NCBI RefSeq assembly: GCF_001434665.1 | Contig: NZ_AZDG01000002.1 | Span: forward strand, 62,001-126,000 | Direction: 5' to 3' | Length of the DNA: 64,000 bases | Origin: Companilactobacillus tucceti DSM 20183 | Lineage (GTDB): Bacteria > Bacillota > Bacilli > Lactobacillales > Lactobacillaceae | Shown here: positions 16,582-24,212 of the stretch, piece after piece | Numbering within the stretch: position 1 is the first letter of the stretch | How the letters are laid out: each line of letters opens with the position of its first letter | Translations under genes and position numbers: made by a program | Notes under the pieces: model-generated | The model's database searches: none | The model's input: only the letters and a program-made list of their open reading frames with translations | What the model was told of the DNA's origin: nothing

Positions 16582-17340
16582 TTAATTAACCTCCATAATT
16601 CTGGTTTTTTTATTTAGTAGTTCTAGTTCTTTATCAGTTAAGCCACTAGTAATTAAAGTTACATCTTTGATATCTGCAAATTTACTAAAGCTTACTTGAC
16701 AGTACTTAGAACTATCTGAGAGAACAAATGCTAAATTAGATTGGGTGATTGCTAAATTCTTAATGGCTGACTCTTCAGGATCAGGTGTTGTAAAACCAGA
16801 ATCGATAGAAAAACCATTTGCTCCAATAAATGCTTTGTCAAAATGATATGTTTCAAGAGTCTGTATCATAGTTGAACCAACTAACGCCTTGGTAGCCGAT
16901 TTGAGACGACCACCTGGTAAAAAGGTATCTATATTGTAATCGGCCAACATTGAGGCGTTATCAACACTGTTGGTCACTACTAACAAATCTTTATGTTCGA
17001 TCAAATATGGAATCATAAATTGAATCGTGGTTCCGGAATCTAAAAAAATTACTTCATTATTTTGAACTAAGTTTGCTGCAGCTTTTCCGATAGCCTTTTT
17101 CCCATCTAAATTAACTGTTGCCTTTTGGGAAAGAGCAGGTTCCTCATGTAGAGATATAACATTTTGAGCACCGCCATGAATCCTCAATAACTTATGGCAG
17201 CTTTCAAGATCTTTTAAATCTCTTCGTAAAGTTGACGCTGATGCTCCAGTAAGGGGAATCAAGTCGTGCAATTTTACAATATTATGTATTTTTAATTGCT
17301 GTAATATAATCTGTTGTCTTTCTTCAGTAAGCACTTTCAT
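16582..17340 (-). CDS. fruR: DeoR-family repressor of the fructose operon
   Basis: 252 residues. The N-terminal DeoR HTH (about 1-57) contains LIPLTGASASTLRRDLKDLE. The C-terminal effector domain has KAAANLVQNNEVIFLDSGTT, the conserved DeoR sugar-phosphate pocket (GTT). In related operons fructose-1-phosphate relieves repression. First gene of fruR-fruK-fruA, hence autoregulated. The 194-base gap to divergent obgE carries a good promoter and repeated AACGTT-type half sites. Confidence 0.92.
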   Translation of the reverse strand: MKVLTEERQQIILQQLKIHNIVKLHDLIPLTGASASTLRRDLKDLESCHKLLRIHGGAQNVISLHEEPALSQKATVNLDGKKAIGKAAANLVQNNEVIFLDSGTTIQFMIPYLIEHKDLLVVTNSVDNASMLADYNIDTFLPGGRLKSATKALVGSTMIQTLETYHFDKAFIGANGFSIDSGFTTPDPEESAIKNLAITQSNLAFVLSDSSKYCQVSFSKFADIKDVTLITSGLTDKELELLNKKTRIMEVN

Positions 17341-17355
17341 TCTCCTCCAAAAAGT

Positions 17356-17384
17356 ATATTACAACCATATTCAATCAAAATCAA
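17356..17384 (-). promoter_or_regulatory. Promoter of fruR-fruK-fruA
   Basis: On the minus strand, TTGATT (complement of 17379-17384), a 17-base spacer and TAATAT (complement of 17356-17361), 16 bases before the ATG at 17340. Confidence 0.65.
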
Positions 17385-17388
17385 CCAA

Positions 17389-17427
17389 AAACGTTCATTT
17401 TCTTTCAAAATCATTCATAAACGTTTA
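17389..17427. promoter_or_regulatory. Candidate FruR/CcpA operator region
   Basis: Two AAACGTT half sites lie upstream of the fru promoter, one near 17388-17394 and one inside the perfect palindrome TAAACGTTTA (17418-17427), separated by CATTTTCTTTCAAAATCATT. The palindrome resembles the core of a CcpA cre without its outer TG/CA. Which regulator binds which site is inferred. Confidence 0.45.
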
Positions 17428-17488
17428 AACTGTTTTAATGGCCTTTAAAATGTTTCTTTTATTCAAAGTATTATGAAACCCGTTTTTG

Positions 17489-17497
17489 TGCTAAAAT
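17489..17497 (+). promoter_or_regulatory. Extended -10 promoter of obgE
   Basis: TGC followed by TAAAAT (17492-17497) forms an extended -10; no clear -35. It lies 37 bases before the obgE ATG, which has AGAAAGGGGG upstream. Confidence 0.55.
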
Positions 17498-17534
17498 TTA
17501 AAAATGATAACTATGTTTAGAAAGGGGGATTTTA

Positions 17535-18812
17535 ATGTTTGTAGATAACGTTAAAATCACCGTTAGATCCGGTAAAGGTGGCGACGGAGCTGTTTCGTTC
17601 CGCCACGAAAAATATGTACCTTTAGGCGGTCCAGCTGGTGGTGATGGTGGTCGTGGTGGAGATATTATCCTCAAGGCCAATGAAGGAATGAATACGTTAA
17701 TGGATTTCAGATATAAACGTATTTTTAAAGCTGAACCTGGTCAAAATGGTCAGATCAAAGGTATGTATGGACGTAAAGCAGATCCCGTATATATAGTCGT
17801 ACCCGCAGGTACATCAGTTTATGATGAGGATACTGGAAAGTTAATAGGCGATTTAACAGAACACAACCAAGAGTTAGTTGTAGCAAAAGGTGGTTCTGGT
17901 GGTAGAGGTAATATTCATTTTGCCAATTCTAAAAATAGAGCTCCTGAAATTGCTGAAAATGGTGAACCAGGTCAAGAGTTGCATTTACGTTTGGAATTGA
18001 AATTAATTGCTGACGTTGGGTTAGTTGGTTTTCCTTCTGTTGGAAAATCTACCTTATTATCAGTAGCAACTTCTGCAAAGCCTAAGATCGCAGCATATCA
18101 CTTTACGACTTTATCACCTAATTTAGGGATGGTTAAGTTAGATAGTGGATTAGATTTTGTTATTGCTGATTTACCTGGATTGATCGAAGGCGCATCAAAT
18201 GGTGTAGGGTTGGGAATCCAATTCTTACGTCACGTTGAGAGAACCAGAGTAATTCTTCATTTGGTAGATATGGACCCAGAAAATGGTCGTGATCCTTATG
18301 AAGATTATTTATCGATTCGAAATGAATTAGGTAAATATGATGGCAATATCTTAAAACGTCCTGAAATAATCGTTCCAACTAAGTTAGATATTGCAGGTTC
18401 TGACGAGAGATTAAAAGAATTTAAGAGTAAATTACCTGATGATGTCGATATTTTTCCAATTTCAAGTATTCAACATACTGGTGTCAAAGATTTGATGAAT
18501 CATACTAGCACTGTATTACAAAATGCAGAGCCAATTCACTTTGACGTTGAAAATGATGATGAGACAAAAGAATACAATTATGAAGCAAAAGCTGATCGTC
18601 TCACTGTCGAAAAAGATGGGGAACATAGCTTTATCGTTAAAGGTGAAGATGTTGAAAGACTTCTTCAAAGAAGTAATTTAGATCATCAAGACGGAATTAT
18701 GAGATTTGCACGCATGCTTAAAGGAATGGGAGTTGAAGATGCTCTTATTAAAGCAGGTGCTCAATCTGGTGATTCAGTGACGATTCTTGATTTCACTTTC
18801 GAATTTATTTAG
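17535..18812 (+). CDS. obgE: Obg/CgtA ribosome-assembly GTPase
   Basis: 425 residues, standard for Obg with all three domains. The glycine-rich Obg fold occupies 1-158 ([10 protein letters not shown] and similar repeats). The G domain follows with G1 GFPSVGKST (about 166-174), TT in the switch, and [10 protein letters not shown] as G3. The C-terminal OCT domain ends in [13 protein letters not shown]. Obg binds the 50S subunit late in assembly and links GTP/ppGpp levels to growth; it is essential in most bacteria. The downstream acyltransferase starts 11 bases later and may be cotranscribed. Confidence 0.97.
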   Translation: MFVDNVKITVRSGKGGDGAVSFRHEKYVPLGGPAGGDGGRGGDIILKANEGMNTLMDFRYKRIFKAEPGQNGQIKGMYGRKADPVYIVVPAGTSVYDEDTGKLIGDLTEHNQELVVAKGGSGGRGNIHFANSKNRAPEIAENGEPGQELHLRLELKLIADVGLVGFPSVGKSTLLSVATSAKPKIAAYHFTTLSPNLGMVKLDSGLDFVIADLPGLIEGASNGVGLGIQFLRHVERTRVILHLVDMDPENGRDPYEDYLSIRNELGKYDGNILKRPEIIVPTKLDIAGSDERLKEFKSKLPDDVDIFPISSIQHTGVKDLMNHTSTVLQNAEPIHFDVENDDETKEYNYEAKADRLTVEKDGEHSFIVKGEDVERLLQRSNLDHQDGIMRFARMLKGMGVEDALIKAGAQSGDSVTILDFTFEFI

Positions 18813-18823
18813 GGGTTAAAAAA

Positions 18824-20746
18824 ATGAATAAAGCACCGAAAAGAAGATTTATTAGTGGATTTGATGGATTGCGGACATTAGGGGTTATTGGTGTTATCAT
18901 GTATCACTTAAATCCGACTGTCTTTTCCGGAGGGTACTTAGGGGTACCTATATTTTTCTTGATTTCTGGTTATTTAATTACAGATCATTTCTTCAATACC
19001 GTAGATTATGGTGGTAAATTTTCATTAGGAAACTTCTATGGCAAAAGAATCAAAAGATTGTATCCAGGAATGTTATTTGTTTTACTGGCATCTAGTGCGT
19101 ATATAGTGTTCTTTTTGAAAGACCTTTTATATCATCTGGATCAAATATTTATAACTAATATTTTGAATGTTTATAATTGGTGGCAAATATTTAATGGACA
19201 GTCTTATTTTGAAAGATTTGCTAATAACGAATCTCCATTTACACATTTATGGACACTTTCAATTGAAGGTCAATTTTATATTATTTGGCCACTGTTGCTA
19301 TTACTATTCGTAAAATTTGGTGTTAAAAAGAGCAGAATTTTTGGATTTGCAATGATAGTTTCAGTTATTTCTGCTGTTTGGATGGCAATTCTCTTTAAGC
19401 CAGGTGTAGATCCAAGTCGACTATACTATGGAACAGATACTAGATTGTTCTCAATTTTACTTGGATGTGGATTGGCTATTGTTTGGCCTGCCGAGAAACT
19501 TAAAGGTGGCATAGCCAGAGTTGATAAAGTTAAACTTAATGTAATTGGAACTTTGTCAATTGCCTTAATGTTATTAATGATATTTACAATGAAAGATTCA
19601 TCTGCTTTCTTGTATCGTGGCGGAATGTTTATCTTTTCAGTGGTCACATGTATTTTGATTGCAGTTGTTGCGCATCCAGATGCTTTCTGGAATCGAATCC
19701 TATCCAATAAAGTTTTCCATTATATTGGAAGCAGAAGTTATGGTTTGTATCTATATCAATTTCCAGTCATGATATTCTTTGAGTCTAAATTTAAGAATGT
19801 CGCTGATCATCCAATTCTTTATCCAGTTATAGAGGTTGTTTTGATTCTATTGGTAACTGAATTTTCATATAGATTCGTAGAGCAACCATTAGCACATCTT
19901 AATAAACAAAGCTTTAAAAACTTTTTCAAGTCATCATCAGTTCTTCAAAGAACTCTGGCTCTTGTGATTGCATTGATCAGTATTACTGGCTGTTATGGTG
20001 TGGTACAAGCAGTAGGCGCTCCTAAGCCTAATGTTAACCACAGCAAGCTTGCAACTAAGATCAACAAGAATGAAAAAGCAAACAAAAAGAAGAAACAACA
20101 AGCAATTGAGAATTTGAAGAAATCTAAGGATAAATCTAAGAATGGAAAAGTCAGCGCTGCTGACATGGCTAAATATAAGAAGGCCGCAAAAGACCATCCA
20201 GTTAATAAGGATTTTGAAAAATATGGATTGACTCAAATTGATTTGCAAAGATTAAAGGATATTCAATTAACAGCTGTTGGTGATTCAGTTATGGCAGATG
20301 GATCAGATAATTTCTTGAAATTGTTTGATGATAAGAAAGTTATTGTCGATGCAGCTGTTAGTCGCCAATTGGATTCAAGTTTGGATATCTTACAGAAATA
20401 CAAAGATCAAGGAGTTTTGGCTCCAAATGTATTAATTGGCTTAGGAACAAATGGACCATTTAATAATGACCAAGTTTCTCAAGTTATGAAATTAGTTGGA
20501 CCAAATAGACATGTCTTCTGGATCAATGTTCATGTACCAACTAGACCATGGGAAAAGACTGTTAACGGAGTCTTGGATGAATCAAGTAAAAAGTACAAAA
20601 ATCTAACTATTATTGATTGGAATGGCTACTCAGCGGGTCATACTGATTGGTTCTACGATGATAATGTCCATCCAAATCCTGATGGTTCTATGTATTATTC
20701 ATCATTTGTTGTAAAACAAATACTCAAACAATTAGATAAAAAATAG
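18824..20746 (+). CDS. oatA: Peptidoglycan O-acetyltransferase, OatA type
   Basis: 640 residues: an N-terminal acyltransferase-3 membrane domain of about ten helices (1-395) plus an extracytoplasmic SGNH domain. Acyltransferase-3 landmarks are FISGFDGLRTLGVIGVIMYH and FFLISGYLITDHF. A Lys-rich linker (about 410-455) leads to the SGNH domain with GDSVMADGSDN (Ser near 487), GLGTNGP and D-x-x-H in DDNVHPNP (near 615). Such enzymes carry acetyl groups across the membrane to MurNAc O-6, giving lysozyme resistance. Teichoic-acid or exopolysaccharide acetylation is an alternative target. Confidence 0.88.
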   Translation: MNKAPKRRFISGFDGLRTLGVIGVIMYHLNPTVFSGGYLGVPIFFLISGYLITDHFFNTVDYGGKFSLGNFYGKRIKRLYPGMLFVLLASSAYIVFFLKDLLYHLDQIFITNILNVYNWWQIFNGQSYFERFANNESPFTHLWTLSIEGQFYIIWPLLLLLFVKFGVKKSRIFGFAMIVSVISAVWMAILFKPGVDPSRLYYGTDTRLFSILLGCGLAIVWPAEKLKGGIARVDKVKLNVIGTLSIALMLLMIFTMKDSSAFLYRGGMFIFSVVTCILIAVVAHPDAFWNRILSNKVFHYIGSRSYGLYLYQFPVMIFFESKFKNVADHPILYPVIEVVLILLVTEFSYRFVEQPLAHLNKQSFKNFFKSSSVLQRTLALVIALISITGCYGVVQAVGAPKPNVNHSKLATKINKNEKANKKKKQQAIENLKKSKDKSKNGKVSAADMAKYKKAAKDHPVNKDFEKYGLTQIDLQRLKDIQLTAVGDSVMADGSDNFLKLFDDKKVIVDAAVSRQLDSSLDILQKYKDQGVLAPNVLIGLGTNGPFNNDQVSQVMKLVGPNRHVFWINVHVPTRPWEKTVNGVLDESSKKYKNLTIIDWNGYSAGHTDWFYDDNVHPNPDGSMYYSSFVVKQILKQLDKK

Positions 20747-20759
20747 ATAGGATTTTTAT

Positions 20760-21698
20760 ATGGAATTAGAATTTTTAGGAACAGGAGCTGGAGTCCCTTC
20801 AAAAAGCCGCAATGTCTCAAGTGTTGCTTTAAAGATGCTTGATGAAAGAAATGAAGTTTGGCTTTTTGATGTCGGTGAAGCTACGCAGCATCAAATTTTA
20901 AAAACAGCAATTAGACCAAGGAAAATCACTAAGATCTTCATTTCTCATTTACATGGTGATCATATATTTGGCTTGCCTGGACTTTTATCCAGCAGATCAA
21001 ATCAAGGCGGAGATACTCCTTTAGAAATATATGGTCCTGTTGGAATCAGAGATTTTGTTGAGACGTCATTAAATGTAACTGGAAGTAGACCTAATTATCA
21101 CATTAAATATATTGAGCTAAAAAATGGTGGAGAGATATTTAATGATAAGACATTTAAAGTAGAAGCAGGTTTACTTAAGCACCGTGTCACTTGTTTTGGA
21201 TATCGCGTGACTGAAAAGCCACGAGTGGGTGAGTTACAAGTTGATAAGTTGAAAAAATATAATATTCCTAACGGACCAATTTTTGGTCAATTAAAGTCAG
21301 GAGATACAGTTACACTTGATGACGGTACGGTATTAAATGGTAAAGATTTTATTGGTCCAGATAAACCAAGTAAAGTAGTGACGGTCATTTCAGATACTCG
21401 TTACACACCAGAAATCGATCGCCTTTCCAAAGATGCTGACGTTATAGTACATGAATCGACATTTTCTAATTCTGAGAAAAAAATGGCTTATAATTATTTC
21501 CATTCAACAGCTACTCAGGCTGCTGAGGCTGCAAATAAAGCCAGTGCAAAAGGTTTGTTGTTGACACATATCTCAGCAAGATATACAGGTAAAAATGCCT
21601 TAACACTTCAAAAAGAAGCGCAAAAGATTTTTAAAAATACTAAAGTTGTTAATGATTTTGATATTTATGAGGTACCTTTTACGGAAAAGAGAGGATAA
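20760..21698 (+). CDS. rnz: Ribonuclease Z (tRNA 3' endonuclease)
   Basis: 312 residues of the short RNase Z type. It cuts pre-tRNA after the discriminator base in transcripts lacking an encoded CCA, consistent with the CCA-adding enzyme at 49.9 kb. The metallo-beta-lactamase motif [13 protein letters not shown] (62-74) supplies the zinc ligands; VISDTRYTP and VHESTF follow, and THISARYTG lies near the end. It starts 13 bases after oatA and ends 2 bases before the SDR gene, so these genes form an operon. Confidence 0.96.
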   Translation: MELEFLGTGAGVPSKSRNVSSVALKMLDERNEVWLFDVGEATQHQILKTAIRPRKITKIFISHLHGDHIFGLPGLLSSRSNQGGDTPLEIYGPVGIRDFVETSLNVTGSRPNYHIKYIELKNGGEIFNDKTFKVEAGLLKHRVTCFGYRVTEKPRVGELQVDKLKKYNIPNGPIFGQLKSGDTVTLDDGTVLNGKDFIGPDKPSKVVTVISDTRYTPEIDRLSKDADVIVHESTFSNSEKKMAYNYFHSTATQAAEAANKASAKGLLLTHISARYTGKNALTLQKEAQKIFKNTKVVNDFDIYEVPFTEKRG

Positions 21699-21700
21699 AT

Positions 21701-22498
21701 ATGACTGATTTATTAAATCAAACAGTTGTTGTTACCGGTGCATCTTCTGGAATTGGTAAAGATGTAGCAATTAATTCAGCAAAGTTGGGTGCAAACGTTA
21801 TTTTATTAGCTAGAAATGAAGAAAAATTACTAGCTGCTAAGAACGAATGTATCAGAGTTGGTGCAGAGAGTGCTCATCATGAGTATTTAAGCGTTGATAT
21901 GTCTGATCCTAAACAAATTTCAGATAGTGTCGATAAAATTTATACTCTAACAGACCAAGTTGATATTCTTGTTAACGCTGCAGGATTTGGGGACTTTTCT
22001 AATTACCTAGACACTGAATTTTCTACCATTGAAAAGATGTTCAGAGTAAATGTTTTAGGTCTCATGTTGATGACTAGATTAGTTGCTAGTAAGATGATTG
22101 GACAAGGTAAAGGTCACGTCATTAATATTGGTTCAATTGCTGGTAAGATCACTACTCCTAAGTCAGCGGCTTATTCAGCTACTAAAGCGGCCGTCATCGC
22201 ATTTTCGGATGGCTTGAGACTAGAACTTAAACCATTTAAGATTCATGTTACAACGGTAAATCCGGGGCCTGTGGCTACAAACTTCTTTGATGTTGCAGAT
22301 CATGGCGGTAATTATTTGGATTCAGTTAAGTATTTTGTTCTTGATCCAAATAAGTTGGCTTGGGAAATTGTTAATTCTTTTAATACTAATAAGCGTGAAA
22401 TAAATCGTCCTAGATATATGGGATTAGCAGCGGTACTCTATAAGTTAGCACCTAGTGTTGGTGATTTACTTGCAAGTACATTTGGTAATCGTAAATAG
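21701..22498 (+). CDS. Short-chain dehydrogenase/reductase
   Basis: 265 residues, classical SDR. The NAD(P)-binding TGASSGIGKD begins at residue 12, NAAGFG is in the middle, and the catalytic Ser-Tyr-Lys set is visible as GSIAGKI and YSATKAA (Tyr near 157). It resembles the YqjQ/DltE group often found beside rnz in Firmicutes; the substrate is unknown. The C-terminal region is long enough for membrane association. It begins 2 bases after the rnz stop. Confidence 0.88.
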   Translation: MTDLLNQTVVVTGASSGIGKDVAINSAKLGANVILLARNEEKLLAAKNECIRVGAESAHHEYLSVDMSDPKQISDSVDKIYTLTDQVDILVNAAGFGDFSNYLDTEFSTIEKMFRVNVLGLMLMTRLVASKMIGQGKGHVINIGSIAGKITTPKSAAYSATKAAVIAFSDGLRLELKPFKIHVTTVNPGPVATNFFDVADHGGNYLDSVKYFVLDPNKLAWEIVNSFNTNKREINRPRYMGLAAVLYKLAPSVGDLLASTFGNRK

Positions 22499-22510
22499 GG
22501 GGAGAGAAGT

Positions 22511-22828
22511 ATGAATAGTAAGCAATCAAGATTTGTTATTGGATTGGTTATTGCGTTGATCGTTGTAATATTTGCAATTTTAAATGTAAATCCTGTAACA
22601 GTAAGTTTTGGTTTTACACATATTAAATTGCCTTTGATAGTATTAATAATTGTTACGCTTTTGTTGGGTGCAATAATTACAATGTTGCTATCGAGTACCG
22701 GTAATAAGAAGAACGATAAGAAATTAAGTAGAAATGCAAAAAAACAATTTTCTAATTTAAAAGTTTCAAATGATAGTCAAATTGCTGATGCTTTAAAGGA
22801 AAATGAAGGAAAAAAGCAAACAAAATAG
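22511..22828 (+). CDS. LapA-domain (DUF1049) small membrane protein
   Basis: 105 residues with two transmembrane helices (about 7-25 and 38-62) separated by NVNPVTVSFGFTHIKLPL, the conserved LapA/DUF1049 loop. The cytoplasmic tail is basic. E. coli LapA works with LapB in LPS control; in Gram-positives the role is unknown. Last gene of the obg-oatA-rnz-SDR run; rpmF has its own promoter. Confidence 0.82.
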   Translation: MNSKQSRFVIGLVIALIVVIFAILNVNPVTVSFGFTHIKLPLIVLIIVTLLLGAIITMLLSSTGNKKNDKKLSRNAKKQFSNLKVSNDSQIADALKENEGKKQTK

Positions 22829-22837
22829 TAATTTTGC

Positions 22838-22878
22838 TTGCCCTAACGTTTTTATGATAGTATTATATTAAACGTTAG
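22838..22878 (+). promoter_or_regulatory. rpmF promoter overlapped by a 9-bp inverted repeat
   Basis: TTGCCC (22838-22843), a 17-base spacer and TATTAT (22861-22866) make a good promoter. CTAACGTTT (22843-22851) and AAACGTTAG (22870-22878) are perfect inverted repeats flanking the -10 box, a typical operator arrangement. Confidence 0.65.
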
Positions 22879-22917
22879 ATTTGATTAAGTTAATATAAAT
22901 TAAAGGAGTTTTTAAAT

Positions 22918-23100
22918 ATGGCTGTTCCAAAGAGAAAAACATCAAAACAAAGAAAACGTCAAAGACGTGGACATATTAAATTGAATACACCAAACATGCA
23001 ATTTGACGTTGCTACTGGCGAATATCGTTTAAGTCATCACGTATCACCATCAGGTATGTACAAGGGTGATCAAGTAGTTGACACTAAAAAAGAAGCTTAA
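22918..23100 (+). CDS. rpmF: 50S ribosomal protein L32, cysteine-free form
   Basis: 60 residues. [20 protein letters not shown] is the classic L32 start. The CxxC pairs of the zinc-ribbon form are absent, so this is the zinc-independent (C-) type, common in lactobacilli. It is a structural protein near the peptidyl-transferase centre of the large subunit. AAAGGAG precedes the ATG and a terminator follows the stop. Confidence 0.97.
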   Translation: MAVPKRKTSKQRKRQRRGHIKLNTPNMQFDVATGEYRLSHHVSPSGMYKGDQVVDTKKEA

Positions 23101-23102
23101 TT

Positions 23103-23135
23103 AAAAGCCAAGTAAATTATGCTTGGCTTTTTTTT
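23103..23135 (+). terminator. Terminator of rpmF
   Basis: AAAAGCCAAG pairs with CTTGGCTTTT around a 9-base loop, followed by eight or more Ts. Confidence 0.92.
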
Positions 23136-23154
23136 AATAAGTGGGGAAAATCTC

Positions 23155-23883
23155 ATGAAAAAATCTAGATATTTATTTTTATTGATGGTTCCAATGTTCT
23201 TATTACTTCTGACTGGTTGTTCTAAGCTTTCTTTGACTACTACAAAAGATTCATATAAAGCTGATGGATTGGTAGCCGTTGTGAAAGGTAGAGTTACAGA
23301 TGCTGATAAGGTAACTTATACTGTTAGTGGAAAGACTAAAGATGTCGAAGTTAATGATGATCATTTTGCAATTTCAGTTCCCGTTGCAACTCATGATAAG
23401 AATGTCAGAATAAAGGCAACTAGTGGTGATAATTCGACTACAGAAATAGTTAAGGTTAAAAAAGCAAAACCTTTAGCTGGATATACAACGTTTGCTCAGC
23501 AATATAATTATGCTAATTTAACCTTGGGAAAGCAAAATGACCAAATGAGGTTAATTGCTAATAGTAATGGAATTATAAAGCATACAACAGCTAGTGGAAC
23601 TAAATTAGTAATGAATGTTCAAGATAATCAGTTGATGGGCATTGCTATGAATCTGTCATACAAGTCAATGAAGTCTAAGGTTGGTATGAAGAATTTTGGA
23701 ACTGACCTAGGAATAATCGCTCAATTGGTGGGTGCAGATGGTAAAGCTGTCTTAAAGAACCTGTCCAAGCAGATAAAAGATGCTGACGGCGGAAAAACCA
23801 CAATTAAACAGATTACCTCCAAGGGTGTTAATTTTAATGTTAATTTGACTACTAAAGACTTCTATCTTTATGTAACCAAATAA
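23155..23883 (+). CDS. Lipoprotein of unknown function
   Basis: 242 residues. The signal peptide MKKSRYLFLL...LLLTGC ends in a lipobox LTG-C22, so the mature protein is lipid-anchored outside the membrane. A short beta-rich module follows (about 30-110, with alternating Val/Thr strands like a small Ig/OB-type domain), then a mixed domain to the end. I chose ATG 23155 with GGGGAAA upstream; an upstream in-frame start lies inside the rpmF terminator. No named family recognised. Flanked by terminators on both sides, so monocistronic. Confidence 0.75.
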   Translation: MKKSRYLFLLMVPMFLLLLTGCSKLSLTTTKDSYKADGLVAVVKGRVTDADKVTYTVSGKTKDVEVNDDHFAISVPVATHDKNVRIKATSGDNSTTEIVKVKKAKPLAGYTTFAQQYNYANLTLGKQNDQMRLIANSNGIIKHTTASGTKLVMNVQDNQLMGIAMNLSYKSMKSKVGMKNFGTDLGIIAQLVGADGKAVLKNLSKQIKDADGGKTTIKQITSKGVNFNVNLTTKDFYLYVTK

Positions 23884-23921
23884 AAAAACGAGACTAGTTG
23901 ATCAACTAGTCTCGTTTTTTA
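23884..23921. terminator. Perfectly symmetric bidirectional terminator
   Basis: AAAAAACGAGACTAGTTGAT runs directly into its exact complement, a 38-base perfect palindrome. It serves the lipoprotein gene (plus) and the DUF2929 gene (minus). Confidence 0.9.
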
Positions 23922-23927
23922 TAAGAT

Positions 23928-24110
23928 TTATTTAGCACGATTGTCGCTTTTATCTAAAATAGCAGGAACGATAAAGAAAATAATTGCGAAAACAGCACTG
24001 ACAACAACAGAAGTTTGGAAGTTATAAGCTTGTTGGTTTAAAGCACCACCAATGAAGCCAGCAACTTGACCTAAAATGATTGTCCATAACAATACATCGA
24101 AATATCTCAT
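23928..24110 (-). CDS. DUF2929 (YjzD-like) small membrane protein
   Basis: 60 residues with two transmembrane helices (about 5-22 and 34-52). MRYFDVLLWTIILGQVAGFIGG matches the DUF2929 N terminus, followed by a short loop and FFIVPAILDK. Often found next to dnaE in lactobacilli, as here. I chose ATG 24110 because the family starts at MRY and AAAGTGAG sits 9 bases upstream; an ATG at 24119 is too close to it. Function unknown. Confidence 0.78.
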   Translation of the reverse strand: MRYFDVLLWTIILGQVAGFIGGALNQQAYNFQTSVVVSAVFAIIFFIVPAILDKSDNRAK

Positions 24111-24181
24111 TTCTTCCATCTCACTTTCTTCAGTAGTTTAGCACAAAAATGAGCTTTGCCCAATAATGTTCATAAACACTT

Positions 24182-24190
24182 TGATATAAT
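24182..24190 (+). promoter_or_regulatory. Extended -10 promoter of dnaE
   Basis: TGA followed by TATAAT (24185-24190), 23 bases before the TTG start. The only -35-like hexamer is 23 bases further up. Confidence 0.6.
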
Positions 24191-24212
24191 TTTAACCAAA
24201 GGGGGTAGTCAA

